Shown: positions 36,733-45,320, counted from the first letter of the stretch. The stretch is 64,000 nucleotides of DNA from Paraburkholderia podalyriae (GCF_014397785.1 NZ_VZQQ01000028.1:1-64000), one strand, 5' to 3'. Program-made: numbers and translations. The notes: a model not told the origin generated them from the letters alone.

Positions 36733-37026
36733 CCGGAAAACCGCGATTGGACCGAGGCTTTTCCACCGAAGTTGCTTTGCACTCAGGCCTTGGTAGGCTG
36801 CGGCGTATGACGCGTTGCGGGCGATTGAATCCGCCCGCGCAGTGACGTCCGCGGCCTTCACGGCAGCAAAGCCATCGATGTAGCCCGCGTGACGCCCTGC
36901 TTGATCCCTCGCGTCCACCTGTCCGCGTGGTGGTGACTCTGTCCTGGCGAAGGGGCACGGTTCAGCTAATAAAGCGCCCGTAGGATGAGGTCAGCCAATC
37001 GCGCTAGAAATAAGGGTTTTCGATAA
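36733..37026. other. Gap between ligase and BVMO promoter, possible eroded gene
   Basis: Nearly 300 bp without a supported gene. On the minus strand a stretch around 36760-36918 has a peptide-like composition (QAGRHAGYIDGFAAVKAADV) but no good start or known family, so it may be a scrap of a lost gene. Confidence 0.35.
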
Positions 37027-37066
37027 GTGAATGGTGATTTACTTTATACGCTCGATGCATTGTAAT
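37027..37066 (+). promoter_or_regulatory. Operator-promoter for the Baeyer-Villiger monooxygenase
   Basis: Palindrome GTGAATGGTGATTTAC (37027-37042), -35 TTTACT (37038-37043), 17-bp spacer, -10 TGTAAT (37061-37066). The leader of about 200 bases before ATG 37270 contains no other convincing gene. Confidence 0.68.
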
Positions 37067-37269
37067 ACGTTTCATGGGCCGCGCTGGACCTATCACACCC
37101 ATTACCGTGCACGGAAATCGGACGATTTCAGGACAGATGTTTGGGCACCGCGTCGGGAGGGCCGCTCCAAGAGATCGCCGCGCAGCCGGTCTGCATCGAA
37201 CGCCCGATGCTCCTGTGGAGCGATCGCAGCGCGCTACTGCTTTGTCAACCTGAATCGGAAGACCCTGGA

Positions 37270-38886
37270 ATGAATGCATCAAATCAACAAAAGTCGCTTG
37301 ATGTCATCATCGTCGGGGCCGGCTTCGCCGGCCTCTATCAGTTGCACCGCGCCCGCAAGGCGGGCCTGACTGCCCGCGTGATCGAGGCCGGCGAGGACGT
37401 CGGCGGCACCTGGTACTGGAACCGCTACCCCGGCGCGCGGTGCGACGTAGAAAGCCTCGACTACTCGTTTTCCTTCGACGCGGAGCTCGAACAGGAATGG
37501 ACCTGGGGCGAGCGCTATGCGACACAGCCGGAAATTTTGCGTTACATCCACCATGTCGCCGACCGATTCGACCTGCGGCGCGATATCCAGTTTCGCACGC
37601 GTGTGACGCGGGCAATATTTGACGAACAGGCAAAGCGATGGACCCTGGAGACAGACGCGGGCGAGTCATTCGACGCGCAGTTCTGTGTGATGGCCACTGG
37701 ATGCCTCTCCATCGCGCAAGCCCCAAATTTCAAGGGCCTGGACAGCTTCGCCGGCACTTGGTATCACAGCGCCGATTGGCCGAAAGAGGGCGTGGATTTC
37801 GCCGGCAAGCGGGTAGGGGTGATAGGCACGGGTTCTAGCGGTGTGCAGATGATTCCGTTGATCGCGGAACAGGCCGACCATTTGACGGTCTTTCAGCGCA
37901 CCGCCAACTTCAGCGTGCCGGCCCAGAACGAGCCGCTCGACGACGAGGCCGTCCGCCATGCCAAGGCCCACTACCGTGAGCGGCGGGCCCGCGCGAGAGA
38001 AGCCAACAACGGCCTGTATCTGGAGGCCGTCGACAAATCGGCCCTCGAGGTTTCTGAAGAGGAGCGGCTGCGCGAGTTCGAGTTCCGCTGGCGCGGTGCC
38101 GGTGGCGGATTCCGGATGCTGCGCGCATTCAATGACCTGCTGGTCAATGAAAAAGCCAACGAGTATGTCTCCGACTTCGTGCGCTCCAAGATCCGTGCGA
38201 TCGTGCGCGACCCGAAAGTGGCCGAACTGCTTTGCCCTAAGAAGGAGCTGCGCTTCGGCACGAAGCGCCTCTGTGTGGACTCCGGCTACTACGAAACATT
38301 CAACCGGCCCAACGTGACGTTGGTCGACGTGAAGACTGCGCCGATCGAGAAAGTGACCCCGCGTGGGCTGCGTACGAGCGCGCAAGAGTTTGAGCTGGAC
38401 ATCCTCGTGTTCGCGACCGGTTTCGACGCCATGACGGGTGCGCTGCGTGCCATCGACATCCGCGGAGTCGGAGGCGTGACGCTGGGGGAAAGGTGGCAGC
38501 ACGGTCCACGCACTTACCTGGGCGTATCGTGCGCGGGCTTTCCTAACATGTTCATCATCGCGGGGCCCGGCAGCCCATCGGTGCTCAGCAACGTCGTGCA
38601 CTCCATCGAAGAGCACGTCGATTGGGTCACTCGGTTGATTCAGTACGCGCGTAAGACCAATCGGGCCTACGTCGCTTGCGAGCTCCAGGCGGAGAACGAG
38701 TGGGTTCACCACGTCAACGAGGTGGCCGATCGCACCCTCTACCCACGCGGCAATTCGTGGTACGTCGGCGCCAATATCCCGGGCAAGCCTCGAATTTTCA
38801 TGCCCTATGTGGGCGGGGTGCCGGCTTACCGCAAGATTTTGAACGAGGTGGCCGATGCCGGATACCGCGGGTTCGTGCTCTCCTGA
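37270..38886 (+). CDS. Baeyer-Villiger monooxygenase, cyclohexanone monooxygenase-like
   Basis: A 538-residue class B flavoprotein monooxygenase that inserts one oxygen next to a ketone to give an ester or lactone, using NADPH and O2. It has the FAD-binding IIVGAGFAGLYQ (glycines at 16, 18 and 21), the early GGTWYWNRYPGARCDVES block typical of cyclohexanone monooxygenases, the family fingerprint FAGTWYHSADW (residues 160-170; FxGxxxHxxxW) and the NADPH-binding VIGTGSSGVQ. Length is normal. ATG 37270 follows GGAAGA; the frame extends to 37141 without signals. It has the cleanest operator-promoter of the regulon and is followed 24 bp later by the epimerase gene. The true ketone is unknown. Confidence 0.92.
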   Translation: MNASNQQKSLDVIIVGAGFAGLYQLHRARKAGLTARVIEAGEDVGGTWYWNRYPGARCDVESLDYSFSFDAELEQEWTWGERYATQPEILRYIHHVADRFDLRRDIQFRTRVTRAIFDEQAKRWTLETDAGESFDAQFCVMATGCLSIAQAPNFKGLDSFAGTWYHSADWPKEGVDFAGKRVGVIGTGSSGVQMIPLIAEQADHLTVFQRTANFSVPAQNEPLDDEAVRHAKAHYRERRARAREANNGLYLEAVDKSALEVSEEERLREFEFRWRGAGGGFRMLRAFNDLLVNEKANEYVSDFVRSKIRAIVRDPKVAELLCPKKELRFGTKRLCVDSGYYETFNRPNVTLVDVKTAPIEKVTPRGLRTSAQEFELDILVFATGFDAMTGALRAIDIRGVGGVTLGERWQHGPRTYLGVSCAGFPNMFIIAGPGSPSVLSNVVHSIEEHVDWVTRLIQYARKTNRAYVACELQAENEWVHHVNEVADRTLYPRGNSWYVGANIPGKPRIFMPYVGGVPAYRKILNEVADAGYRGFVLS

Positions 38887-38910
38887 AAAACGGATAAAAG
38901 GAAGTCCTGA

Positions 38911-39876
38911 ATGAAAACGCTTGTCTTGGGCGGAACTGGCTTTATAGGGATGCATGTCGCGCGCGAGCTTGCCGCGAGGGGCGAAGAAATTGTGATCGCA
39001 GGTGCCAGAGCTGAGCGCTCGCCTGCGGAACTGAAGGAGTTTTTCGGGGAGGCCCCGCAGCAGGAACGAATTGATTTGACGGTCAGCTATGACGTCTTCG
39101 ATGCGATTGCCCGTATCAAGCCGGATAAGGTATTCGATGCGTCGGGGTATGCCCCCAAATCGATGTCGCCGGCGCGTGAAGTGCATTTACGAACGGCTTG
39201 TGCGCTCAATGTGATCGAAGCCTGTCGAATCATGAATGTCGGACAACTTACGATCACCAGTTCCAGCGACATCTACTGGGGCTTGGACTCAAAATACTAT
39301 CCGTATAGCGAGGCAGGCCCGATCGCCATCACTGAGCAGAAGGACCATCACTACATTCAGGCTGGGCCCAAGAAGTTGCTCGAGGCGATCGCCGCCATCT
39401 TTCAGCGCCAGACGGACCTCGACATCCGAATCGTGAGAATCGACGGCACATACGGGCCGCTCTACAACAAGATGATCAATGTCGTCGCGCGGATGGTTCA
39501 TGCCGCCGTGCGCGGCGTCGCCATGGATCTGACCTCAGACAAAGGGCGCTTGCCATGCGCGGACATGGCCTGGGACTTCAACTATGTCAAGGACCACGCA
39601 TACGGCATGGCGCTGGTCCACCAGGCGATTGCCCCGGAGCACAAGGTCTACAACGTGGGCAGTGGCAAAACCACGCGGCTGGATGAATTCGCTGACGCAG
39701 TCAACGCGCTGTTCCCAGGCGCGATACCGCCGTTGCCGCTGCACCCTCATGGGCCTTCGAGCGACCAACGCTATTTGGACATAACGCGCGTGCGTGCGCT
39801 CGGCTATGAACCACGATGGTCGGTTGCGACCGGGGTTGCTGATTACGTGCAATGGCTGCAATCCCATGACGTCTGA
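38911..39876 (+). CDS. NAD-dependent epimerase/dehydratase-like protein
   Basis: A 321-residue extended SDR with the nucleotide-binding TGFIGMHVARELAARGE and the TSSSDIYWG serine segment. The catalytic Tyr-x-x-x-Lys does not appear in its usual spacing: the corresponding place reads HHYIQAGPKKLLEA, with Tyr six residues before the first Lys. It is therefore either a family branch with a shifted tyrosine or a non-classical enzyme. It directly follows the BVMO (24-bp gap) and is almost certainly co-transcribed. A role in reducing or epimerising a ring intermediate is possible. Confidence 0.8.
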   Translation: MKTLVLGGTGFIGMHVARELAARGEEIVIAGARAERSPAELKEFFGEAPQQERIDLTVSYDVFDAIARIKPDKVFDASGYAPKSMSPAREVHLRTACALNVIEACRIMNVGQLTITSSSDIYWGLDSKYYPYSEAGPIAITEQKDHHYIQAGPKKLLEAIAAIFQRQTDLDIRIVRIDGTYGPLYNKMINVVARMVHAAVRGVAMDLTSDKGRLPCADMAWDFNYVKDHAYGMALVHQAIAPEHKVYNVGSGKTTRLDEFADAVNALFPGAIPPLPLHPHGPSSDQRYLDITRVRALGYEPRWSVATGVADYVQWLQSHDV

Positions 39877-40431
39877 TTTTGGTGCTCGAGGGCAGCGCAA
39901 GGCGATGAGGTCAGTGGGCCGCCGGCCCACGCGGTGGCGGTCATGGGCGTTGCGGCCGCCGGGAAGTCGGCCCCGCGCATGACGACCTCGCGCTCGCGCG
40001 GGCGGCCGAATTTCTGGACGCCGCCACTTTCGATGGCCTGCGCATCCGGCTTTCCCGACCTAACGACTCCAAGCACCCCACCTGCAAAAGTGAACAATAA
40101 ATTCTGCGGTGCTCATCCCCCCGTTGCCCCGCCAGTGGTGGCTACACGCTCTCGGCATGGTCGAAAGGACCTGTAGGATTTCGATGCCGGCCAAAGTGAA
40201 TCTGAATTACAATTACGCTTCCCGGGGACCTCAGCGGAAATTCCGGTCCATGCGGCTCAGGCGGTGTTTTGACAACCACTCGGGGGTTGAATCTGGAGGG
40301 GGCGGGCGCCCAGGCGTGAACTGGATTCCTTGAGACTGAGTGATGTCGAAAAGACGTTGAGCAGCGGGAAGCCGCAATTGATGAATGTTCCGGCCGAGTG
40401 CCGGCCAGACTAATGGACGATTGTTCTCGTT
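39877..40431. other. 555-bp gap before the TetR gene with an imperfect operator
   Basis: GTGAATCTGAATTAC (40196-40210) is a one-base-short copy of the regulon motif, 220 bp upstream of the tetR start, as expected if TetR controls itself. In 39930-40060 the plus strand shows VMGVAAAGKS, which looks like a kinase P-loop, followed by frame disruption; it may be a scrap of a lost gene. Nothing else is supported. Confidence 0.4.
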
Positions 40432-41142
40432 ATGGACGAACTCATCGAGCCGGCGACCCGGCGCACACCGAAAGGCAATACGACGCGAGAAGCGATCAAG
40501 CTTGCGGCGAAACGCGCGTTGGCAGCAGATGGGTTTTCGAATGCGAAAATTGCCGACATCATGGCGAGCGCCAACCGCTCGCCGGGTGCATTCTACAAAT
40601 ACTATCCAAGCAAGGAAGCACTGCTACACGAGCTGCTTGACGAATTTCGCACGCGCCTCAAGGCGGAAGTAAACCGCCCCTTGAACACGCGTGGGGACCC
40701 GCTCGAACACCTGAAAGAGCGGTTAGGAGCGTTCTGGAAGATCTATCGCGATGATTGGCCTGTGGCAACTGCAGCATTTCAGATGTCGATGGCGGATCGT
40801 GAGTTCGCTCGTGCATGGCATGGTGTGAGGCAACAGGGCATACGAGGCATGTCAAGCGTGATCAAGCTCCTCCAAAAGGAAGGCTATTGCCCCGGGCTCG
40901 ATAGCGAACTGATTGCTTCGGCACTGTGTTCGATGCTCGAATACACCGGCTACAACTGGACTGCGCGCGCCGGTGACTTTCCAGATCGGCTGATCGATGA
41001 CGGGGCCGCTATTGAGGTACTGACTCGACTGGTCCTGAACGGTGTGAGAGGAGGCCCCGCTGAGACAACAGCCGCGTCTCCCGCAGACAAGGAACCCGGC
41101 CGCGATCCGGTACGGCGTCGTGCAAAATCGGAGCGCAGCTGA
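40432..41142 (+). CDS. TetR-family transcriptional regulator, candidate master of the palindrome regulon
   Basis: A 236-residue TetR regulator. The N-terminal helix-turn-helix lies at about residues 12-60 (GFSNAKIADIMASANRS, then PGAFYKYYPSKEALLHELLD, the typical recognition and linker helices). The C-terminal ligand domain is unlike others in the window. It is the only TetR gene here, sits inside the operator-bearing region, and has an imperfect copy of the palindrome upstream. TetR proteins that respond to acyl-CoA or ligands of catabolic pathways often bind palindromes of 16-20 bp, so it is the best candidate for the GTRAATnnnnATTTAC sites. Direct evidence is absent. Confidence 0.85.
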   Translation: MDELIEPATRRTPKGNTTREAIKLAAKRALAADGFSNAKIADIMASANRSPGAFYKYYPSKEALLHELLDEFRTRLKAEVNRPLNTRGDPLEHLKERLGAFWKIYRDDWPVATAAFQMSMADREFARAWHGVRQQGIRGMSSVIKLLQKEGYCPGLDSELIASALCSMLEYTGYNWTARAGDFPDRLIDDGAAIEVLTRLVLNGVRGGPAETTAASPADKEPGRDPVRRRAKSERS

Positions 41143-41568
41143 GCCGGCGAATCTTATGCAGTGGTTGAGGCCTCGAGAAGCATGGGGGCCAGGGGCGACG
41201 CGCGAAGTCGCGTTCAGCGCATGGATGTTTCGGGGTCCGGCTGCGCGACCCAGTTGGTGATCCTCTGTGTCGTCGGCTCGAGAACTCGCGCACCAAATGT
41301 CCGGGCGTGCGCCCAGTCTTCGCGAACTCCACATCTCCGCGTGGAGATCCGTCGAATGAGGCTTTCGATGCTTGCCCGTGCCGACATTCCCCTCATCCAA
41401 GAGCAGAGTCCGTCTTTCGTGGCTCAACTCAACCTCGACTGACCCCTATCGTTGCGCTTCGTGTATTGGGACGGGCTGCGGTGTCTAACGGTTCACCCCC
41501 GATTCTTCGCGTCTGCGCAGCACAAACTCGCAGGTCATTACTGGAAGCACAGTTCGGGTAAACCAAAA
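41143..41568. other. 426-bp stretch without a supported gene
   Basis: Short frames on both strands have no motif or start signal. A minus-strand peptide near 41214-41300 (ITNWVAQPDPETSMR) looks protein-like and may be the tail of a lost gene. The upstream edge of the porin promoter lies at 41569. Confidence 0.3.
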
Positions 41569-41608
41569 GTGAATTCCAATTTACTTATGGCCACTGATAG
41601 GCTCTAAT
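41569..41608 (+). promoter_or_regulatory. Operator-promoter for the intact porin
   Basis: Palindrome GTGAATTCCAATTTAC (41569-41584), -35 TTTACT (41580-41585), 17-bp spacer, -10 TCTAAT (41603-41608). GATAGGCTCTAATAGCTACC (41596-41615) closely matches the GMC promoter in reverse. The 340-bp leader up to 41950 holds no convincing gene. Confidence 0.68.
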
Positions 41609-41949
41609 AGCTACCAAAGGGCCGAACTTCCAAACGGCCACTGTGATGACACAGTAGGGTCTCGCTCTTGACCCTTAGCGGCTTGCCGAAGAATGCATGG
41701 CGTTCTTGCCAAGGAGGGCTAGGAAGTGCGCCGCAAGGGGGGGCGGTAACGCCCACGCCAAACAATTGAGGCAATGACGAATTGCACGGAAGCCGGCACG
41801 CGCGAACCGCACTGAACGATAGATGTCGCGCCGGATGGCCATAGACCGCAGGGGGCGTCATCGGCTCGTTCAGAACGAGGCGGAATGTGAATGCGTCGGC
41901 ATAAAGACGGTGATTAGTAATACTAAATAAATTGAACGGAGACAGACAC

Positions 41950-43074
41950 GTGAAATCTAAATTGGCTAATCTTTTTGTTGCGTCGTACCTGCTGAGCTTC
42001 GCCGGACTGGCGAGTGCCCAGAGCAGCGTGACCCTCTACGGCTTGATCTCGACGGCTATCGCCTATGCGAATAATCAGAAAGGTGGCTCTTCATGGTTCG
42101 TGGCGAACGGCCCGATGCAGCCGCCACGCTTCGGACTGAAGGGAACCGAGGACCTCGGCGGTGGGCTGCATGCCATCTTCACGCTGGAGAGCGGCTTCAG
42201 CATCACCAATGGATCGCTTTCGCAGGGCGGGCGCATGTTCGGCCGGCAGGCGTTCGTCGGCTTGTCGTCCGATCGTATCGGCACGATCACCGTCGGGCGG
42301 CAATACGACCTCGGCGCCGCAACGCTCTGTGCCTATGAGTCGGCGTGCCAGTTCGCCGCCTACGGCACGCATATCGGCGACAACGACAACGTGTTCAACA
42401 CGTTCCGCGTCAACAACGCTGTCCAGTTCAAGAGCCTCGATTATCGCGGGTTGCAAGTCGCCGCGCTTTACGGCTTTTCGAACAAAGCCGACGGGTTCTC
42501 CGACAACAGCAGCTACAGCGCTGGCGTGACATACCGCAACGGCGGTCTGTCGCTTGGCGCGGCCTATAACCAGGTCACAATGCCGAACGATCCGAATAAC
42601 ACCGGCGGCGCTGTTTCGGGCGACTACGGCTTCAGTTCGCCATTCATCACTAATCCTGCGACCGGCGCAGGCGTCGCCAAACAGTGGATGTTCGGCGCAG
42701 GCGGGGCCTATAAGTTCGGCGCGGCAAGCGCGTCCGTGCTCTATACGAAGTCGCGCTTCGACTACCTCGATACGTCCAGGGTCGACCTGAACAACTTCGA
42801 GGTCTCGCTGGTGGATTATGTGCTACCCGATTTGCTCGCTGGCGCAGCCTACATCTACACATCAGGCAGCTATCACCCGCAACCTGTCGACCCGAAATGG
42901 CACCAGGTCAATGTCGGACTCGACTATTTCCTGAGCAAGCGGACCGACCTCTTTCTCGTCGGCATCTACCAGCACGCGGCCGGTGATGCAAAGTTCGCAC
43001 AGATCTATTCGCTGTCGCCTTCCAGCACGAGAACGCAAGTGTACGGACTGGCGGGGATGCGGACGAAATTCTGA
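41950..43074 (+). CDS. Outer-membrane porin (Burkholderia type), intact
   Basis: A 374-residue general or substrate-specific porin. The leader ends in GLASAQSSV and is followed by TLYGLISTAIAY, then FGLKGTEDLGGGLHAIFTLE, GRMFGRQAFVGL and the C-terminal GLAGMRTKF with terminal Phe needed for outer-membrane assembly. GTG 41950 after GGAGACAGACAC is chosen; a TTG 18 bp further upstream is in frame. Its regulon promoter suggests that it replaces the broken porin at 32955 as the outer-membrane entry for the pathway's substrate. Confidence 0.9.
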   Translation: MKSKLANLFVASYLLSFAGLASAQSSVTLYGLISTAIAYANNQKGGSSWFVANGPMQPPRFGLKGTEDLGGGLHAIFTLESGFSITNGSLSQGGRMFGRQAFVGLSSDRIGTITVGRQYDLGAATLCAYESACQFAAYGTHIGDNDNVFNTFRVNNAVQFKSLDYRGLQVAALYGFSNKADGFSDNSSYSAGVTYRNGGLSLGAAYNQVTMPNDPNNTGGAVSGDYGFSSPFITNPATGAGVAKQWMFGAGGAYKFGAASASVLYTKSRFDYLDTSRVDLNNFEVSLVDYVLPDLLAGAAYIYTSGSYHPQPVDPKWHQVNVGLDYFLSKRTDLFLVGIYQHAAGDAKFAQIYSLSPSSTRTQVYGLAGMRTKF

Positions 43075-43117
43075 GACGAGGGCCCCCGGCTTGCACCGTG
43101 GCGATTGCGCGAGACAG

Positions 43118-43292
43118 ATCGTAGCTCTTCGAGCAGCGCCTTCGCCTCTCGCAAGTCGGTGGAATCGAAGCCTTCCGTGAAAGCGCCATAGAATCCGGCC
43201 AGCCGCTGGCGTGCCGCCTCACTCTTGCCTTGTGCTTGCCACAGGCGCGCGAGGCTCAACGTAGCGCGCAGCTCGAGGACTTCGCGCCCCAA
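43118..43292 (-). pseudogene. C-terminal scrap of an adenylate/guanylate cyclase-like TPR-ATPase
   Basis: The peptide LELRATLSLARLWQAQGKS, then AARQRLAGFYGAFTEGFDST and DLREAKALLEELR matches the extreme C-terminus of large cyclase/ATPase regulators that end in tetratricopeptide-like helices. No ATPase or cyclase domain is nearby. It is a remnant between the porin and the insertion sequence. Confidence 0.6.
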
Positions 43293-43492
43293 CCGCTACG
43301 CTTCGTTCCGCCATCCCGGGTGTGGATGAGCGTCTGAAAGCCTTCTGCGCGGTTCGCGGAGGCGCGGCAGCCGGACGAGCTTAGGCACGTGGCCCTGACG
43401 GCAGCGCCTGGGCATTAACCCGGGACGGCTTCCAAACTGGACGATCGCTTGACCACAGCCGTATGACACTCCGGCCCTCCGATCCCGCGGAG

Positions 43493-44628
43493 TTACTAAC
43501 CAGTGCGTAAGTAAGCGAACATAAATCGACGCCATGGCCTAAGCTTTAAGGGGTTTAGGGAGAGGCGAGATGCGCGAGGACGACGGCCGGCAGCTTTCAC
43601 ATGCAACGCTGGAAGAGATCCGCATTCGGGCGGTCAAGCGTGTCGAAGCTGGCGAGTCGCCGGAGGACGTGATCCGCACGCTGGGATTCTCGAGAGCGCG
43701 TATTTACGAGTGGTTGGCGGCCTGGCGCGAAGGGGGGATCGAGGCGTTACGAGCCAAGGCAATCCCTGGTCGACCGATGAAGCTCTCGTCCGAGGCTATC
43801 CGCTTCGTCTATCAGACGGTCACAACGAAGAACCCCATGCAGATGAAGTTCGAGTTTGCATTGTGGACGCGAGACATGGTGCGGGAGTTGATTCGCGATC
43901 ATTTCAACGTCAGGCTCTCCGAGGTGTCGGTCGGTCGACTGCTGCGCAAGCTCGGGCTTTCACCCCAGCGTCCGCTTGCGCGTGCTTACCAACGCGACCC
44001 TGAACTGGTCGAGTCATGGATGCAGAACGAATACCCGGCCATTGCCGGGCAGGCCAAACGCTGCGGGGCACAGATCTTCTTCGTCGACGAATCGACGGTG
44101 CGATCGGACTATCACAGCGGCACGACCTGGGCACCGGTCGGTCAAACACCGGTAGTCGAAGTCACTGGCGCGCGCTTCAAGGTGAACCTGATCTCAGCGA
44201 TCAGCCCGCGTGGCCAACTTCGATTCATGTGTTTCGAAGGCAGCTTCAAGATCTCCGTGTACGTCGACTTCGTCAAACGGCTGATGCTCACCGCTGATGC
44301 GCCTGTCTTCCTGATTGCCGATGGTCATCCGGTACATCGTTGCAAAGCGATCCGGCAGCTTGCCGCAGAATCGGATGGGCGCCTTTGTCTGTTCTTCCTT
44401 CCTGCTTACTCGCCAGACCTGAACCCGGACGAGTTGGTATGGGGTTATCTCAAACATCACAAGATCGGCAAGCTTGCCATCAAAGGTCCGGGGCATCTCA
44501 AGCAGCGAGTTCGAGCGGTTCTGCGCTCGTTGCAGAAGATTCCGGCCTTGGTCCGATCCATGTTTCAACATCCGTCAGTCCGCTACGCGGCATGATTCAT
44601 GTCCGGTTACTTTGTTTCGGCTTAGTAA
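43493..44628 (+). mobile_element. IS630-family insertion sequence
   Basis: Imperfect terminal inverted repeats of about 35 bp lie at 43493-43527 and 44594-44628: both ends read TTACTAA inward and share AAGTAA and a C-G-n-ACAT-n-AATC block. They flank one transposase gene. A TA duplication typical for IS630 is not obvious at the edges. Size about 1.14 kb, apparently complete. It lies between the regulon block and the VapBC/homogentisate block. Confidence 0.8.
43570..44595 (+). CDS. IS630-family transposase
   Basis: A 341-residue DDE transposase. An N-terminal helix-turn-helix (VIRTLGFSRARIYEWLAAW) is followed by the DDE domain: FFVDEST, FLIADGHPVH and YSPDLNPDELVWGYLK give the three acidic residues in the IS630 pattern. 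Length and architecture are complete, so the element may still be mobile. Confidence 0.9.
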   Translation: MREDDGRQLSHATLEEIRIRAVKRVEAGESPEDVIRTLGFSRARIYEWLAAWREGGIEALRAKAIPGRPMKLSSEAIRFVYQTVTTKNPMQMKFEFALWTRDMVRELIRDHFNVRLSEVSVGRLLRKLGLSPQRPLARAYQRDPELVESWMQNEYPAIAGQAKRCGAQIFFVDESTVRSDYHSGTTWAPVGQTPVVEVTGARFKVNLISAISPRGQLRFMCFEGSFKISVYVDFVKRLMLTADAPVFLIADGHPVHRCKAIRQLAAESDGRLCLFFLPAYSPDLNPDELVWGYLKHHKIGKLAIKGPGHLKQRVRAVLRSLQKIPALVRSMFQHPSVRYAA

Positions 44629-44939
44629 GTGAGGTGCGTCAACGGGACCAGTCTCGCGCGCCTCGGCGTGAAGGCCGGGGACATCGACTGACTTGGCACG
44701 AAAAGGGGCTCAGGCCCGGAAGTCCTAGTGTCGGCCGCCCCCGACTTGACATAAAAGGAATTAGCATTTTATTAGTTAGTATAACTATGTATTGTGCGAC
44801 ATATAAAATCCCGCCTGCGGACCGGAGAAGCCTCGTCAGGAACTGCTCAGGTGGGTGAGCTGTAAGACCGCAGGTTTTTGCACAGCGATAGCGCTGATCC
44901 TGGAAAGTGCCGAATGACGTGCCCGGGGGGATGCCGCGC
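44629..44939. other. 311-bp gap after the IS with an orphan promoter-like signal
   Basis: TTGACA (44746-44751), 17 bp, TTATTA (44769-44774) would be a good sigma-70 promoter on the plus strand, but nothing recognisable follows. The region 44640-44690 contains VNGTSLARLGVKAGDID, perhaps the end of a truncated gene. Otherwise nothing is seen. Confidence 0.4.
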
Positions 44940-45320
44940 CTAGTGGATGTCACGCATATCCGCGATGCCGAGTTCACCGGCGAGCTGGGCGAGTCGTTTG
45001 TCCAAGGTCCAAAGTGACGCACCGGGAGTCATCAAAGTTGACGCAAGCAGCGTAAGGTCGCTGCTGCCGCAGCCTCGCCCATAAAATTGTCTTGCCTCGA
45101 TAAACTCCATCACCTCAGTCCATGTCGCGTGCGTCGCATGTTGCAGCAGCCCGATGTCGTGGAGCGTACGTGCGCGGGGTGCAGGCGGAGTGCCGCAGGC
45201 GAGCTCAACAAGCACAACTGGATGGGTGAGCGCCTGATCGCTGGTGATCAGCTGGACCAGTCTCGCATTCGCGCGACGGAAATGATCGACCCACACAGAT
45301 GTATCGATGAGGACGCTCAT
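44940..45320 (-). CDS. vapC: VapC-type PIN-domain toxin
   Basis: A 126-residue PIN-domain ribonuclease. Acidic residues of the metal site are visible in LIDTSVWVD, VVLVELACG and SSDLTLLAS, with a further aspartate in TLDKRL. The start overlaps the end of the antitoxin gene by 4 bp, the standard order antitoxin-toxin. VapC toxins cleave tRNA or rRNA when freed from VapB. It may stabilise this mobile-element-rich segment. Confidence 0.9.
   Translation of the reverse strand: MSVLIDTSVWVDHFRRANARLVQLITSDQALTHPVVLVELACGTPPAPRARTLHDIGLLQHATHATWTEVMEFIEARQFYGRGCGSSDLTLLASTLMTPGASLWTLDKRLAQLAGELGIADMRDIH

Noticed and set aside
37666..39186. A 506-codon open frame on the minus strand across the BVMO
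   Set aside because: Shadow of the BVMO and epimerase genes caused by high GC in third positions; no motif or ribosome-binding site.
39930..40060. A gluconokinase-like P-loop (VMGVAAAGKS)
   Set aside because: The frame breaks at once and no further kinase motif follows; too weak to call even a pseudogene with confidence.
41604..41861. An 85-residue minus-strand frame behind the porin promoter
   Set aside because: Overlaps the promoter and leader, lacks a start signal and resembles no protein.
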